DNA of 64,000 nucleotides from positions 3,100,001 to 3,164,000 of the forward strand of contig OY730228.1 in the NCBI GenBank assembly GCA_963422565.1, given 5' to 3'. The position numbers were made by a program, and so were the translations under genes. The DNA comes from G963422565 sp963422565 (GTDB taxonomy: Bacteria; Pseudomonadota; Alphaproteobacteria; MPNO01). Shown one piece after another: positions 32,584 to 41,461 of the stretch. The stretch's first letter is position 1. Every line of letters starts with the position of its first letter. The notes beneath the pieces were generated by a model. That model had not been told where the DNA came from, ran no database searches, and saw nothing but the letters and a program-made list of their open reading frames with translations.

Positions 32584-35500
32584 CGGGTCGTCTTGGTCAT
32601 TGCGATCAGAATTACGGCGATCCGCCGCGCCGTATCGGTGAAGTGCTGGACTTCCTCGGGGTGCAGCGGGCGGTCGAGGATGGCGCGTTCGCGGTAGGAG
32701 AGCCATTTCTTGAGGACCTGGTAGCCGCCGAGCCTGTAGCGCCAGACGGCGGCGGGGACGTTGCGCCAGAAGGCGCTGCCGTTCAGGTAGATGTCGAACG
32801 TGGTCTGACCGAGCACATCCGTCGCATCCCCAAGGGCTTCGCGTTCCTCCGGCGTGAAGGCGCGGTCGACGGCGCGGCCCTGGCCCGGCATCACGGCGTC
32901 GCCCACGCCGGAATGCCCCCAGCCGGCGGTGACCGCAAAATCGCTGCCCGCCATGTTGCGCCCGCCGACGGTGGCGGGAATGGCGACGGCGGCGATGTCC
33001 GGGCGCAAGGTCCCGGTCGTGACGCCGGGGACCGGCGTGTCGGGATTGAGCAGCGCGGCGAGTTCGCGGCCCCTCGTCGCCGACCGGGCGAGCGTTTCCG
33101 CCACGCCTTCGGCCGCGCCGTCCGGCCAGCCGGGGAGCGGGATGCGCGGCCACTCCATGCGCAGCGCTCCGGCGTTGGCCTCGCGGTAGGCGGGATCGTG
33201 CAGCACGGCGAGGACATGGTGGAACAGGTTTTCGGCGCTCAAGCCGAGGCTGTCGAGATAGCGTTGCGCTGCGCCCGACAGGTTGGGGCGGCGTCCGCCG
33301 TCGCCATTGCCCCCGAGATCGTCATTGCGAAGCCATACGGGGAACATGTTGGCGCCACGCTCGACAAGGTGCAGCGAAGCCATATGCCCTGTGAAAAAGG
33401 CTTGGGGCTCTGCCGCATCCTTCCGCAGATGTTGCGTGGCGGATAGCCACATATTCCCCTCGAACACATGGGGTCGGTAGTCGGTGCGCGGACGGTCGAG
33501 CAGACCGCCCTCCGCTTCCCAGTAGAGCCAACGTTTATCGAAAGGGCGGTAGGCGAAGCGGACAAAGCCCGCTTCGTCCGGCCCGCCGCACTTCAGCAGC
33601 GCGTCGCGCACGGCGCGGGCGTCGAACCGCGCAGTGGTCTTCATGACCGCCGGATAGCGCCGGGCGATCTCGTCGTGACTCAGGCTTGCGTCGAAATAGT
33701 CGCCGACGCGTGCCCGGAGCCGATCGGGATCGATATCGACGAGGAACCCGTCGCGGCTGGTCTTCACGCCGGGAAACGACACCGGGAACAGGTCGGGCAG
33801 CGAAGGCCAGCCGAACCAGCCCTCGCTGACCGCCGTCCGCACGAAGGGCAGGCCGAGCGGGAGCACCGGCTCGATGTCGTCATAGAGCGCGTCCGGCTTC
33901 GCCTCCGCCGTCGCCAGCAGTTCTGCCCGCTTGGCCTGCCCCCACAGATGCCGGAAGCCGATCGCTTCGGCGGGCGCGTGATCGATCTTGCGCACCAGAG
34001 TCGCGATGGCAGTCCCGACCTGGATGCCGACCGGGTCGCCCTCGGTCGAGAAGATGCTCGGGTCGGGCATCCCGTCCGGCGCGACCTTGCCGGTCTTGTA
34101 TTTGTCGCCGTTCAGGCAATCGATACGAACCGCGTCGAATGCTTCGAGATAGCGTTCCCGCATCCCCGTGAACGACAGCCCGTCGAGCCACGAATAGTTG
34201 GAGATGAAGCAGACCACGCCGCGCCCCGTCTTCTCGGCGATGCGCCGTTCCGCCATGCGGAAGAAGCGGACATAGAGGTCGTTCAGCCCCTGCCCCTCGG
34301 GCCGGCGCACGCGCTTCGTCGTCCGGTAGGCTTCCGACAGTTCCCGCTCTTCGTCCACCGCCATGCCGGCGAAGCCGTTATAGGGCGGGTTGCCGAGAAT
34401 CACGAGGATCGGCCTCTCCTGCTTCACCCGCTCCGCCCGGTCGCGTTCTTCTTCGAGTTCGGGAAAGGGCAGCGGCTTGGTCGTGTGGGGTTCCCAGCCG
34501 GTGAGCGCGTTGGTGAGGAAGACGCCGGCGCGTTCGTTGCCGTCATCGGCCTAGGACGCATCCAGATCCTGCATGGTCAGGCCGACTTGCAAGTGCGCCA
34601 CCACGAAGGGCGCGGGCATGATCTCGAAACCGAACACGCGCTTCGTCGCCGCCTGTTTCACCCGCGCGCCGGCGAGCGCGCCGAGGCCGCGTCCTTCGAG
34701 GTTGGCGGCGATGCGGCGCAGCGCCTCCGCCAGATAGGCCCCCGTCCCGCAGCAGGGGTCGAGCACATAGACGTTCTCCGCCGCGAGACCGTCGGCGATG
34801 CCGAGATCGTCCTTCAACGCCCGGTCGACGCGGGCGACCATGTAGCGGACCACTTCGGAAGGCGTGTACCAGACGCCCAGCTGCTTGCGCAGATCGGGGT
34901 CGAAGGCCTCCAGGAACGGCTCGTAGAAATATGGCACCGCCTCGCCTTCGGCGAAGCGGGCGAAGAAGGCGGCGCGGTCCACCCGGTCGAGCGCGGCGGC
35001 GGTCCAGTCCAGCACCTCGACCAGACCGAGCGGTTGCAGCCGTCCGGGATCGGAAAGCTGCTGGAACAGCGCCCGCAGCACCGGGGCGCGCAGATGCCAG
35101 ACCGCTTCGTGCCAGTTGAACCGACCCGTGGGCGGCGGAAGCTGCCGCGCCCACAGCACCCAGGCGGAGAAGACGCCGTAGAACAGCGTCTGTACCAGCG
35201 TCGAGCGGAAGAAGCGCGCGCCCTTCTCGTCTTCGAAACGTACGCCGAGCGCCTCTTCCAGAGCAGCGCGGACCATCGCAAGCGCCGGCGCCTCGCCCGC
35301 CGCCTCGACACGCGCGAGACCGTCACGTGCATAGGAGGCGAGCAGCCAGGCCAGGTCCTTCGGCTCGGCCAGCGCCGCGCGGTGCGACAGCGCGCGGGCA
35401 AGATACTCGCCAAGACCCGCGCCGGCCTCGCGGGCGAAGGCGCGCGGCTTTGCCAACTGGCGGGTGAACGCTTCGGCGTTGTCGGCCAGCCGGAACGTCT

Positions 35501-35930
35501 CCAGTTTCGCCGGGCGGCCCGCCTCGTCCTCGCCCACCAGAACGAAGTCCCGCGTGTTGGTCACCAGCACCAGCCGGTAGAGGCCCCGATAGCGGCTGAC
35601 CTGATCGCTCGAAGCCGTGAGCCAGGCATCGTCGTCCGCCGCCTTCACCTCGACCACGCCGCACTCCGGCGTCTGGCCCTCGCGCGGGCGGCCCCGCTGC
35701 ACCTGCTTCGCCGCGTAGAGGCCGAAGTCGGGATGGCCCGCGCCCTGGTCGGCGAGTTCGCCGACACAGAACACCTTGGGCTTGAGCGCCGTGCCGACGG
35801 CGTTCAGAAGATTGGCGAGCGGCCCGTAGCTCGACCGTTCCCCGGTCGCCCCGCCCGAGGCGCGCACCCGCCGGAGATCGGCGAAATAGGCCTCGACCGC
35901 CGCCGCAAGTTTCGTGTTCGTTCCCATCAT
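32580..35930 (-). pseudogene. Type ISP-like restriction/modification enzyme, interrupted by one in-frame TAG
   Basis: The reading frame covers 1116 codons from ATG 35930 to 32580, cut only by TAG at 34553-34551. The N-terminal half (459 residues) has a PD-(D/E)XK-like nuclease (PDFGL about 67-71, EVK about 94-96). It then has SAM-binding motif I, DPCCGTGAYL (about 391). After the TAG the frame continues with GNERAGVFLTNALTGWEP, then ILGNPPYNGF, the catalytic NPPY motif of N6-adenine methyltransferases, and the target-recognition region. The second half could restart at GTG 34427. No helicase domain is visible, unlike LlaGI-type enzymes. A single point mutation separates it from an intact enzyme, so it is a recent pseudogene, a sequencing error or a split pair. 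It is coupled to the pentapeptide gene. Confidence 0.85.
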
Positions 35931-35964
35931 CGGTCCTGTTGTGACCGAGCCAAGCCCCGGTTGC

Positions 35965-36045
35965 AAGCACCTGTTCGGCCGGATGCGCGGGTTCCGCATC
36001 GGCTCGACGCGATCGCTTGCGGTGTCGTTCGCGGTTGCCGCCCCT
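35965..36045 (+). pseudogene. Possible C-terminal tip of an IS5-like transposase
   Basis: The forward frame reads HLFGRMRGFRIGSTRSLAVSFAVA. It resembles the IS5-type ending FGRLKxFRRIATRYDKLAxxFLAA with a small deletion in the middle. Too short and decayed for a firm call. Confidence 0.3.
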
Positions 36046-36248
36046 CCCGGTCGGCGATAGCCGATCGGGTCCGCATCCACCGCCTCGCGGTCCCCGAAAC
36101 GGAACGCCGCACGCGGGTTGCCGGAGACGCGGACGCGCCATCGACCCGCGCACGCCTTTCAGCGGATGCGATCGGAAGCCGGGCGCATCGGCGCTGCCAA
36201 CCCGTTGCCCGGAAACCAGGCTTGTTCGGACATTTCCAAGCTGCTCGG

Positions 36249-36503
36249 TCACCGGCGCCACCGCCGGCGCATCTCCGGGTCCTGCTCGCCCGTGCGGTTC
36301 TTCGTCGACGACGGCGCGGCGATGAGGCTCGCGTCCACGATCGTCCCTGTGCTCGAGCGGTGTCCGAGCGAGGCCGGATGCGCGTCCATCTCCGCGAACG
36401 GCTTCTTTCCCAACCCGTGCTCATCCAGGAGATGGTGGAAGCGCAGGATCGTCGTCTCGTCGGGCGGCGGCTCCGACAGCCGCAGCCCCTCGAACCGCCG
36501 AGA
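36249..36503 (-). pseudogene. IS5-family transposase fragment
   Basis: The reverse strand reads RFEGLRLSEPPPDETTILRF, then HHLLDEHGLGKKPFAEMDAHPA, STGTIVDASLIAAPSSTKN and DPEM before a TGA at 36251-36249. PDETTILRFxxLL and GTIVDASLIAAPSSTKN are textbook IS5-family (IS4 superfamily) signatures around the first catalytic aspartate. About 84 residues remain, with neither the start nor the second half. Confidence 0.8.
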
Positions 36504-36748
36504 CCCTGACCCAGGCCATTCAGGCGCTCGCGGCCGGACCGCGCGTCGCCGGGACCAGGGAACGCAATGAAATCGCCGATGGCCTCATGGCGCTTCACGT
36601 CGCGCGAATGGGGCGAAGAGGTCGCCATCTGGTGTTGTATCGAGTTGGCTCGCCGGGCGACCCGCCCGTGATCGATGTGCTGCGCTTGCTGCACGATTCG
36701 ATTGACCTGCCTCGTTACCTTTCTTCCAGAGAAGACGATGAATCGTAG
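36503..36748 (+). pseudogene. ParE/RelE-type toxin, 3' fragment
   Basis: About 80 in-frame codons without a start. They read TLTQAIQALAAGPRVAGTRE, EIADGLMALHVARMGRRGRH, LVLYRVG, VIDVLRLLHDSIDLPRYL and then TAG (36746-36748). The closing LVLYRV...VIDVLRLLHDSxDLPRxL pattern is that of ParE-type gyrase-inhibiting toxins. The N-terminal part is missing exactly where the IS5 fragment begins, so an insertion probably cut it. No antitoxin gene is left beside it. Confidence 0.75.
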
Positions 36749-36845
36749 AAGCCTCCAAGCGTTCGACCGCCTGGCGCTTCCAGGCGCCAACCCGGTTCGG
36801 ATGGACCTGATATTGCGCGGAAATCTCCTGAAGCGTCCGTAGCGC
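36718..36845 (-). pseudogene. IS3-family OrfA (helix-turn-helix) fragment
   Basis: The reverse strand reads ALRTLQEISAQYQVHPNRVG, AWKRQAVERLEA and LLWKKG. The QEIxxxYQVHPNxVxxWKRQA segment is the helix-turn-helix of IS3-type OrfA proteins. It overlaps the last codons of the ParE fragment in antisense. No start codon or OrfB part remains nearby. Confidence 0.7.
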
Positions 36846-36986
36846 GCAGCGTTACGCACCATGACAGGCGGTTGATCGCCGTCCGTGGCGATCCTATCAT
36901 GCGCCCGATCGAAGCCGGTTCCGCGGAATTCGGAGGCGCAGTGCCTCGCCGCGCTCGGCAGGCCGCAGCTCGTACAGCGAATCGAC

Positions 36987-37826
36987 ATGACGCCCGCCGA
37001 CAATCGTCCATCGTCCGAAGGCCCGTTTCGTCACCGGCCGCCGCTGCTTTGGGCGGTGCTGCCCTTGGCCGTTCTGCTCGGCGCATGCACGACGCTGCAC
37101 GAGCTTCTCGATCCAGCGGCCTCCTGGAAGGATTACCGCCCGCAGGAGCGCGCGGATGCCGCCGCCGCCCCTCCCTATCCGACCTGGAAGCCGACGACGG
37201 TGCTGCCCGAACCGACAGGCGACGGCCGGACGTCCGCCGCGGAGCTCGGCCCGACACCGCCGGGAACCGCCGATGCCTCGTCGGTCCGGGGGGCGCGACC
37301 GAACGCCGAGAGGGTCGGGAGCGCGTCCGTCGAAGCCGCGACTCCCGCCGTCTCGGAGAGCCCGTCCCGCTCCGGCGATAGCCCGCGGCCGGTCCTCGAT
37401 CCCCCGGCCGCCCGCAGCGGCGGCCCAACGGACCGCGGCCCCGGCCTGACGCTTCCGGCGGATGGTCCGCTGGTCACTATCGACTTCGCCCGCGGCGGAT
37501 CGGCGCTCGACGACGCCGGCCGGCGCGCGCTGCGCGAGGTTGCGGGCGCGCTTCGGACCGGAGACGGCGGAAGGATCCGGGTCGTCGGTCACGCCAGCCG
37601 CTTGTCTCTTGGACGAGACCCCGTGCGGGGCGCGGCCGCCAACCTGGCGGTCTCGCTGGACCGCGCCCTGTCGGTGGCGCGGGAATTGATGATGTTGGGC
37701 GTGCCGGACCGGTCTATCGCCGTGAGCGCGCTGTCGGATTCCCAGCCGCGCCGACCGAACGCGCGCGGGCCGGCCGGAGACCAGCGGGCCGAGGTGTTTC
37801 TCGAACGCCCGAAGGGGAACGAGTGA
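36987..37826 (+). CDS. OmpA-like domain lipoprotein
   Basis: A 279-residue protein. A signal peptide ends in the lipobox LLGAC (about residues 28-32). A long proline/alanine-rich, low-complexity linker (about 45-165) is followed by a C-terminal OmpA-like domain: LVTIDFARGGSALDDAGRRALREVAGALR, RIRVVGHASRLS, then NLAVSLDRALSVARELMMLGV. The domain usually binds peptidoglycan in the periplasm. Predicted to be an outer-membrane lipoprotein tethering the envelope. It is followed after 64 bases by an aminotransferase. Confidence 0.82.
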   Translation: MTPADNRPSSEGPFRHRPPLLWAVLPLAVLLGACTTLHELLDPAASWKDYRPQERADAAAAPPYPTWKPTTVLPEPTGDGRTSAAELGPTPPGTADASSVRGARPNAERVGSASVEAATPAVSESPSRSGDSPRPVLDPPAARSGGPTDRGPGLTLPADGPLVTIDFARGGSALDDAGRRALREVAGALRTGDGGRIRVVGHASRLSLGRDPVRGAAANLAVSLDRALSVARELMMLGVPDRSIAVSALSDSQPRRPNARGPAGDQRAEVFLERPKGNE

Positions 37827-37890
37827 CGGCGCCGCGCGCGGGCTCCCCCGCTGCGGCCGCCGCGCACGGACCCCGGAAGCGAGCAAGCCG

Positions 37891-39120
37891 ATGATCGGGC
37901 CCGTCGACGGCCGGCAGGAGTTCTACCGCGTCCAGCGTCTGCCGCCCTACGTGTTCTCCGAGGTCAACGCGATGAAGGCGGCGGAGCGCGCCGCCGGTCG
38001 GGACGTGATCGATTTCGGGATGGGGAACCCGGATCGCCGATCGCCGCCGCATGTCGTCGAGAAGCTCGTCGAGGCCGTTCGGAATCCTCGAACGCATCGC
38101 TATTCCAACTCGCGCGGCATTCCCGGGCTGAGGCGGGCGCATGCCGCCTATTACGAGCGCCGCTTCGGCGTCGCGCTCGATCCCGAACGCGAGATAATCG
38201 TCACCCTGGGTTCGAAGGAGGGCTTCGCGAACCTGGCCATGGCGATCACAAGCCCCGGCGATGTCGTCATCGTCCCCAACCCGTCCTATCCGATCCATGC
38301 CTACGGGTTCATCATCGCCGGCGGCGCGCTTCGTCACGTGCCGGCGGGGCCGGGGGTCGATTTCTTCGCCGAGCTGGAGCGCGCGGCGCAATATTCGGTC
38401 CCCTCGCCGCTCGCGGTGATTCTGAACTTTCCGGCAAACCCCACGGCGCATGTCGTCGACCTAGATTTCTACGAGCAGATCGTCGATTTCTGCCGGCGCA
38501 AGAACATCTTCGTCATTTCGGACCTGGCCTATGCCGAGATCTATTTCGATGGCCGGCCACCCCCTTCGATCCTCCAGGTCGCGGGGGCAAGAGACATCGC
38601 CGTCGAGTTCACCTCGCTCAGCAAGACCTATTCGATGCCCGGCTGGCGGATCGGCTTCGCGGCCGGGAACGCGCGCCTGATCGCGGCGCTCGCCCGGGTC
38701 AAGTCCTATCTCGATTACGGCGCCTTCACGCCCGTCCAGGTCGCGGCGACCGCGGCCTTGAACGGTCCCCAGGACTGCGTCGACGGGGTGCGCGCGCTCT
38801 ATCGGGATCGGCGCGACGTGCTCGTGGAGAGCTTCGCGGCCGCGGGTTGGAGCATTCCGCCCCCGGCGGCGACGATGTTCGCATGGGCGCGAATCCCGGC
38901 CCGTTTCTCGAACCTCGGCTCTCTCGAGTTCTCCAAGCTGCTTTTGCGCGACGCCGGTATCGCTGTCTCCCCCGGAGTCGGGTTCGGCGAGTATGGCGAG
39001 GGCCATGTCCGGATCGCCCTGGTCGAGAACAGGCACCGGATCCGTCAGGCGGCGCGCGGCCTGAGGCGGTTCCTCTCCGCCGAGCCCGAGGACCGGCGGG
39101 CGCGGGCGGCGGCCCGGTGA
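37891..39120 (+). CDS. Class I/II aminotransferase (AlaC / LL-diaminopimelate aminotransferase-like)
   Basis: A 409-residue fold-type I PLP enzyme. The Schiff-base lysine lies in TSLSKTYSMPGWRIGFAAG (about residue 250). VIDFGMGNPD, THRYSNSRGIPGLRRA and ILNFPANPTA are conserved. The whole pattern fits AlaC-type alanine transaminases and the alanine/DapL-like group. Because homoserine dehydrogenase follows with a four-base overlap (GTGA), it probably takes part in aspartate-family or alanine metabolism. Confidence 0.9.
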   Translation: MIGPVDGRQEFYRVQRLPPYVFSEVNAMKAAERAAGRDVIDFGMGNPDRRSPPHVVEKLVEAVRNPRTHRYSNSRGIPGLRRAHAAYYERRFGVALDPEREIIVTLGSKEGFANLAMAITSPGDVVIVPNPSYPIHAYGFIIAGGALRHVPAGPGVDFFAELERAAQYSVPSPLAVILNFPANPTAHVVDLDFYEQIVDFCRRKNIFVISDLAYAEIYFDGRPPPSILQVAGARDIAVEFTSLSKTYSMPGWRIGFAAGNARLIAALARVKSYLDYGAFTPVQVAATAALNGPQDCVDGVRALYRDRRDVLVESFAAAGWSIPPPAATMFAWARIPARFSNLGSLEFSKLLLRDAGIAVSPGVGFGEYGEGHVRIALVENRHRIRQAARGLRRFLSAEPEDRRARAAAR

Positions 39121-40409
39121 CTGAACCGTTCCGGATCGCCGTCGCCGGGCTGGGAACGGTCGGCGCCGGCGTCGTCGGCATCCTCACGGCGCGGGCGGGG
39201 CTGCTGGCCGCGCGCTGCGGCCGGCCCATCGTGATCACCGCGGTATCGGCGCGGGACCGCGGGCGGGACCGCGGGTTGGATCTCGACGGGGCGGCCTGGT
39301 TCGACGATCCCGTGCGCATGGCGAGTACCGCAGATGCCGACCTGCTCGTTGAGCTGATCGGCGGCGAGGGCGGCGTCGCCAAGGCGGCGTGCGAGGCTGC
39401 GCTCGCCGCCGGCCGCGACGTGGTGACGGCGAACAAGGCGCTGATCGCCCGGCACGGCGCCCGTCTCGCGCGCGCAGCGGACGGCGCGTCCCGGACGCTG
39501 GCCTACGAGGCCGCCGTGGCGGGCGGAATCCCGATCGTCAAAGCGCTGCGCGAAGGGCTGGCGGCGAACCGGGTCTCGGCGATCTACGGAATCCTGAACG
39601 GAACTTGCAACTATATCCTGACCCGGATGGGGGCGAGCGGCCGCCCCTTCGATGCGGTGCTCGCCGATGCGCAATCCTTGGGATATGCCGAGGCCGACCC
39701 CGCCTTCGACGTCGACGGGATCGATACCGCGCACAAGCTGGCGATCCTGACGGCGCTCGCCTTCGGCCGCGAGGTCGATTTCGACGGGGTCCATGTCGAG
39801 GGCATCCGCCATGTCTCGGCCGACGACATCGCCTTCGCGGATGAGCTCGGCTATCGCATCAAGCTGCTCGGGATCGCGCGCGCCACTTCGGACGGAATCG
39901 AACAGCGCGTCCATCCCTGCATGATCGCCGAGCGCCAGCCCATCGCGCAGGTGGACGGCGTCTACAATGCGGTCGTCGCGTTCGGAGATTCGGTCGGATC
40001 GGCCGTGTTCGTCGGGCGCGGCGCCGGAGCCGGGCCGACGGCCTCGGCAGTGGTCGCCGACATCGCGGACATCGCGCGCGGCAGCCGCCTCCCCGTCTTC
40101 GCCGTCGCCGCCGAGAAGTTGAGACCGGCGGCCACCCTGCCGATGGACCTCCACAGCGGCGCCTATTATCTGCGGCTTATGGTGGTCGACCGCCCCGGGG
40201 TGATCGCCGATGTCGCCGCCGCGCTCCGGGACAACGACATCTCGATGGAATCGATGATCCAACGCGCGCGCGCGCCCGGCGAGCCGGTGCCCGTGGTGAT
40301 AACGACTCACGAGACACGGGAAGCCGCGATGGCGCGCGCCCTCGACAGGATCGCCGATCTCGAGAGCGTCGTAAGACCTCCGCGAACGATTCGCATAGAA
40401 TCCCTGTAG
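39117..40409 (+). CDS. hom: Homoserine dehydrogenase
   Basis: A 430-residue monofunctional enzyme that reduces aspartate semialdehyde to homoserine for threonine and methionine. The cofactor motif is GLGTVGAGVV (about 10-19). The substrate domain has NGTCNYILTRM and DPAFDVDGIDTAHKLAILTALAFG, and a C-terminal ACT domain (LMVVDRPGVIADVAAALRDN, about 345-425) is present, as in the threonine-sensitive form. The start is GTG at 39117, overlapping the previous stop. The metY product at 12615 could use downstream homoserine esters. Confidence 0.95.
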   Translation: MTEPFRIAVAGLGTVGAGVVGILTARAGLLAARCGRPIVITAVSARDRGRDRGLDLDGAAWFDDPVRMASTADADLLVELIGGEGGVAKAACEAALAAGRDVVTANKALIARHGARLARAADGASRTLAYEAAVAGGIPIVKALREGLAANRVSAIYGILNGTCNYILTRMGASGRPFDAVLADAQSLGYAEADPAFDVDGIDTAHKLAILTALAFGREVDFDGVHVEGIRHVSADDIAFADELGYRIKLLGIARATSDGIEQRVHPCMIAERQPIAQVDGVYNAVVAFGDSVGSAVFVGRGAGAGPTASAVVADIADIARGSRLPVFAVAAEKLRPAATLPMDLHSGAYYLRLMVVDRPGVIADVAAALRDNDISMESMIQRARAPGEPVPVVITTHETREAAMARALDRIADLESVVRPPRTIRIESL

Positions 40410-40437
40410 GCTGACCGCTTCGACAGGAGGGTCGCGC

Positions 40438-41430
40438 ATGGCCGATATCGGCAAGGGAATGGATCGGAACCTGGCCCTCGAGGTCGTCCGGGTCACGGAA
40501 GCTGCCGCGTTGGCGGCCTCCCGGCTCATGGGGCGCGGCGACGAGAAGGCCGCCGACCAGGTCGCCGTCGACGCCATGCGCGCGGCGCTCAACAGCCTCG
40601 ACATCGATGGCACGGTAGTGATCGGCGAAGGCGAACGCGACGAGGCGCCGATGCTGTTCATCGGCGAGAGGGTCGGCACCGGCCGCGGACCGAAGCTCGA
40701 CGTGGCGTTGGACCCGCTGGAAGGCACGACCATCACCGCGAAGGGGCTGACCAACGCCCTGACCGTGGTCGCGATGGCCGAGGAAGGCGGGTTCCTCAAC
40801 TCGCCCGATGTCTATATGGACAAGATTGCCATAGGCGGCAGTCTTCCCGACGGCGTCGTCGATCTCGACCTGCCGCCGGCGGAGAATCTCTCTCGCTTGG
40901 CCGAAGCGAAGGGCGTGCAGGTGGCCGATCTGGTCGCCTGCATTCTCGACCGCCCGCGGCACGAGCGGCTCATCGCGCAGGTCCGCGAGGCCGGCGCACG
41001 CATCATGCTGATCACCGACGGCGACGTTTCGGGCGTGATCGCCACCTCGCAAGCGGACAGCGGGGTCGACATCTATCTCGGGTCCGGGGGCGCGCCGGAG
41101 GGGGTCCTGGCGGCGGCGGCGCTGCGCTGCATCGGCGGCCAGATGCAGGGGCGGCTGCTGTTCCGCAACGACGAGGAGCGGGTGCGCGCCGCCAGATGCG
41201 GCATCGTCGATTTCGACCGCAAATACGGTCTCTTCGACCTCACCAACGGCGACGTCATGTTCGCCGCGACCGGCGTGACCGACGGCACGATGCTCCGGGG
41301 AGTCCGGCGCTTTGCCGCCGGCGCCTTCACCCATTCCATGGTCATGCGGTCGAAATCGGGGACGATTCGCTATATCGAGGCGCACCATAATTTCAACCGC
41401 AAGACGGGGTTCGATCCCCTCGACCGCTGA
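40438..41430 (+). CDS. glpX: Class II fructose-1,6-bisphosphatase
   Basis: A 330-residue GlpX protein, a Mg/Mn-dependent phosphatase of gluconeogenesis and the Calvin cycle. Signature stretches are VVIGEGERDEAPML (about 60-73), KLDVALDPLEGTT (metal-binding, about 84-96), MLITDGDVSGVIA and GSGGAPEGVLAAAALRC. AGGAGG lies 8 bases before the ATG. It follows hom by 28 bases and precedes recJ, an order common in alphaproteobacteria. Confidence 0.96.
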   Translation: MADIGKGMDRNLALEVVRVTEAAALAASRLMGRGDEKAADQVAVDAMRAALNSLDIDGTVVIGEGERDEAPMLFIGERVGTGRGPKLDVALDPLEGTTITAKGLTNALTVVAMAEEGGFLNSPDVYMDKIAIGGSLPDGVVDLDLPPAENLSRLAEAKGVQVADLVACILDRPRHERLIAQVREAGARIMLITDGDVSGVIATSQADSGVDIYLGSGGAPEGVLAAAALRCIGGQMQGRLLFRNDEERVRAARCGIVDFDRKYGLFDLTNGDVMFAATGVTDGTMLRGVRRFAAGAFTHSMVMRSKSGTIRYIEAHHNFNRKTGFDPLDR

Positions 41431-41461
41431 CGCGCGCGGCGCGTCGCCGGGATCCGGCGCG

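Larger units (their letters stand above)
35931..36986. mobile_element. Transposase graveyard behind the RM genes
   Basis: This roughly 1-kb stretch has no intact gene but carries fossils of at least two transposases and one toxin. These are a possible IS5-like C-terminal tip (35965-36045, forward), an IS5-like middle part (36249-36503, reverse), a ParE toxin end (36503-36748, forward) and an IS3 OrfA part (36718-36845, reverse). No inverted terminal repeats or target-site duplications could be fixed by eye. Nothing recognisable remains in 36046-36248 or 36846-36986. Confidence 0.65.

Noticed and set aside
34551..34553. TAG in the RM gene as a recoded amino acid (pyrrolysine type)
   Set aside because: No other gene here has internal TAG, TAG is used as a normal stop elsewhere in the window, and no recoding element is seen.
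33468..36509. A 1013-codon open frame on the forward strand
   Set aside because: It is antisense to the RM gene with the same low-complexity charged translation. The reverse strand shows clear nuclease and methyltransferase motifs.
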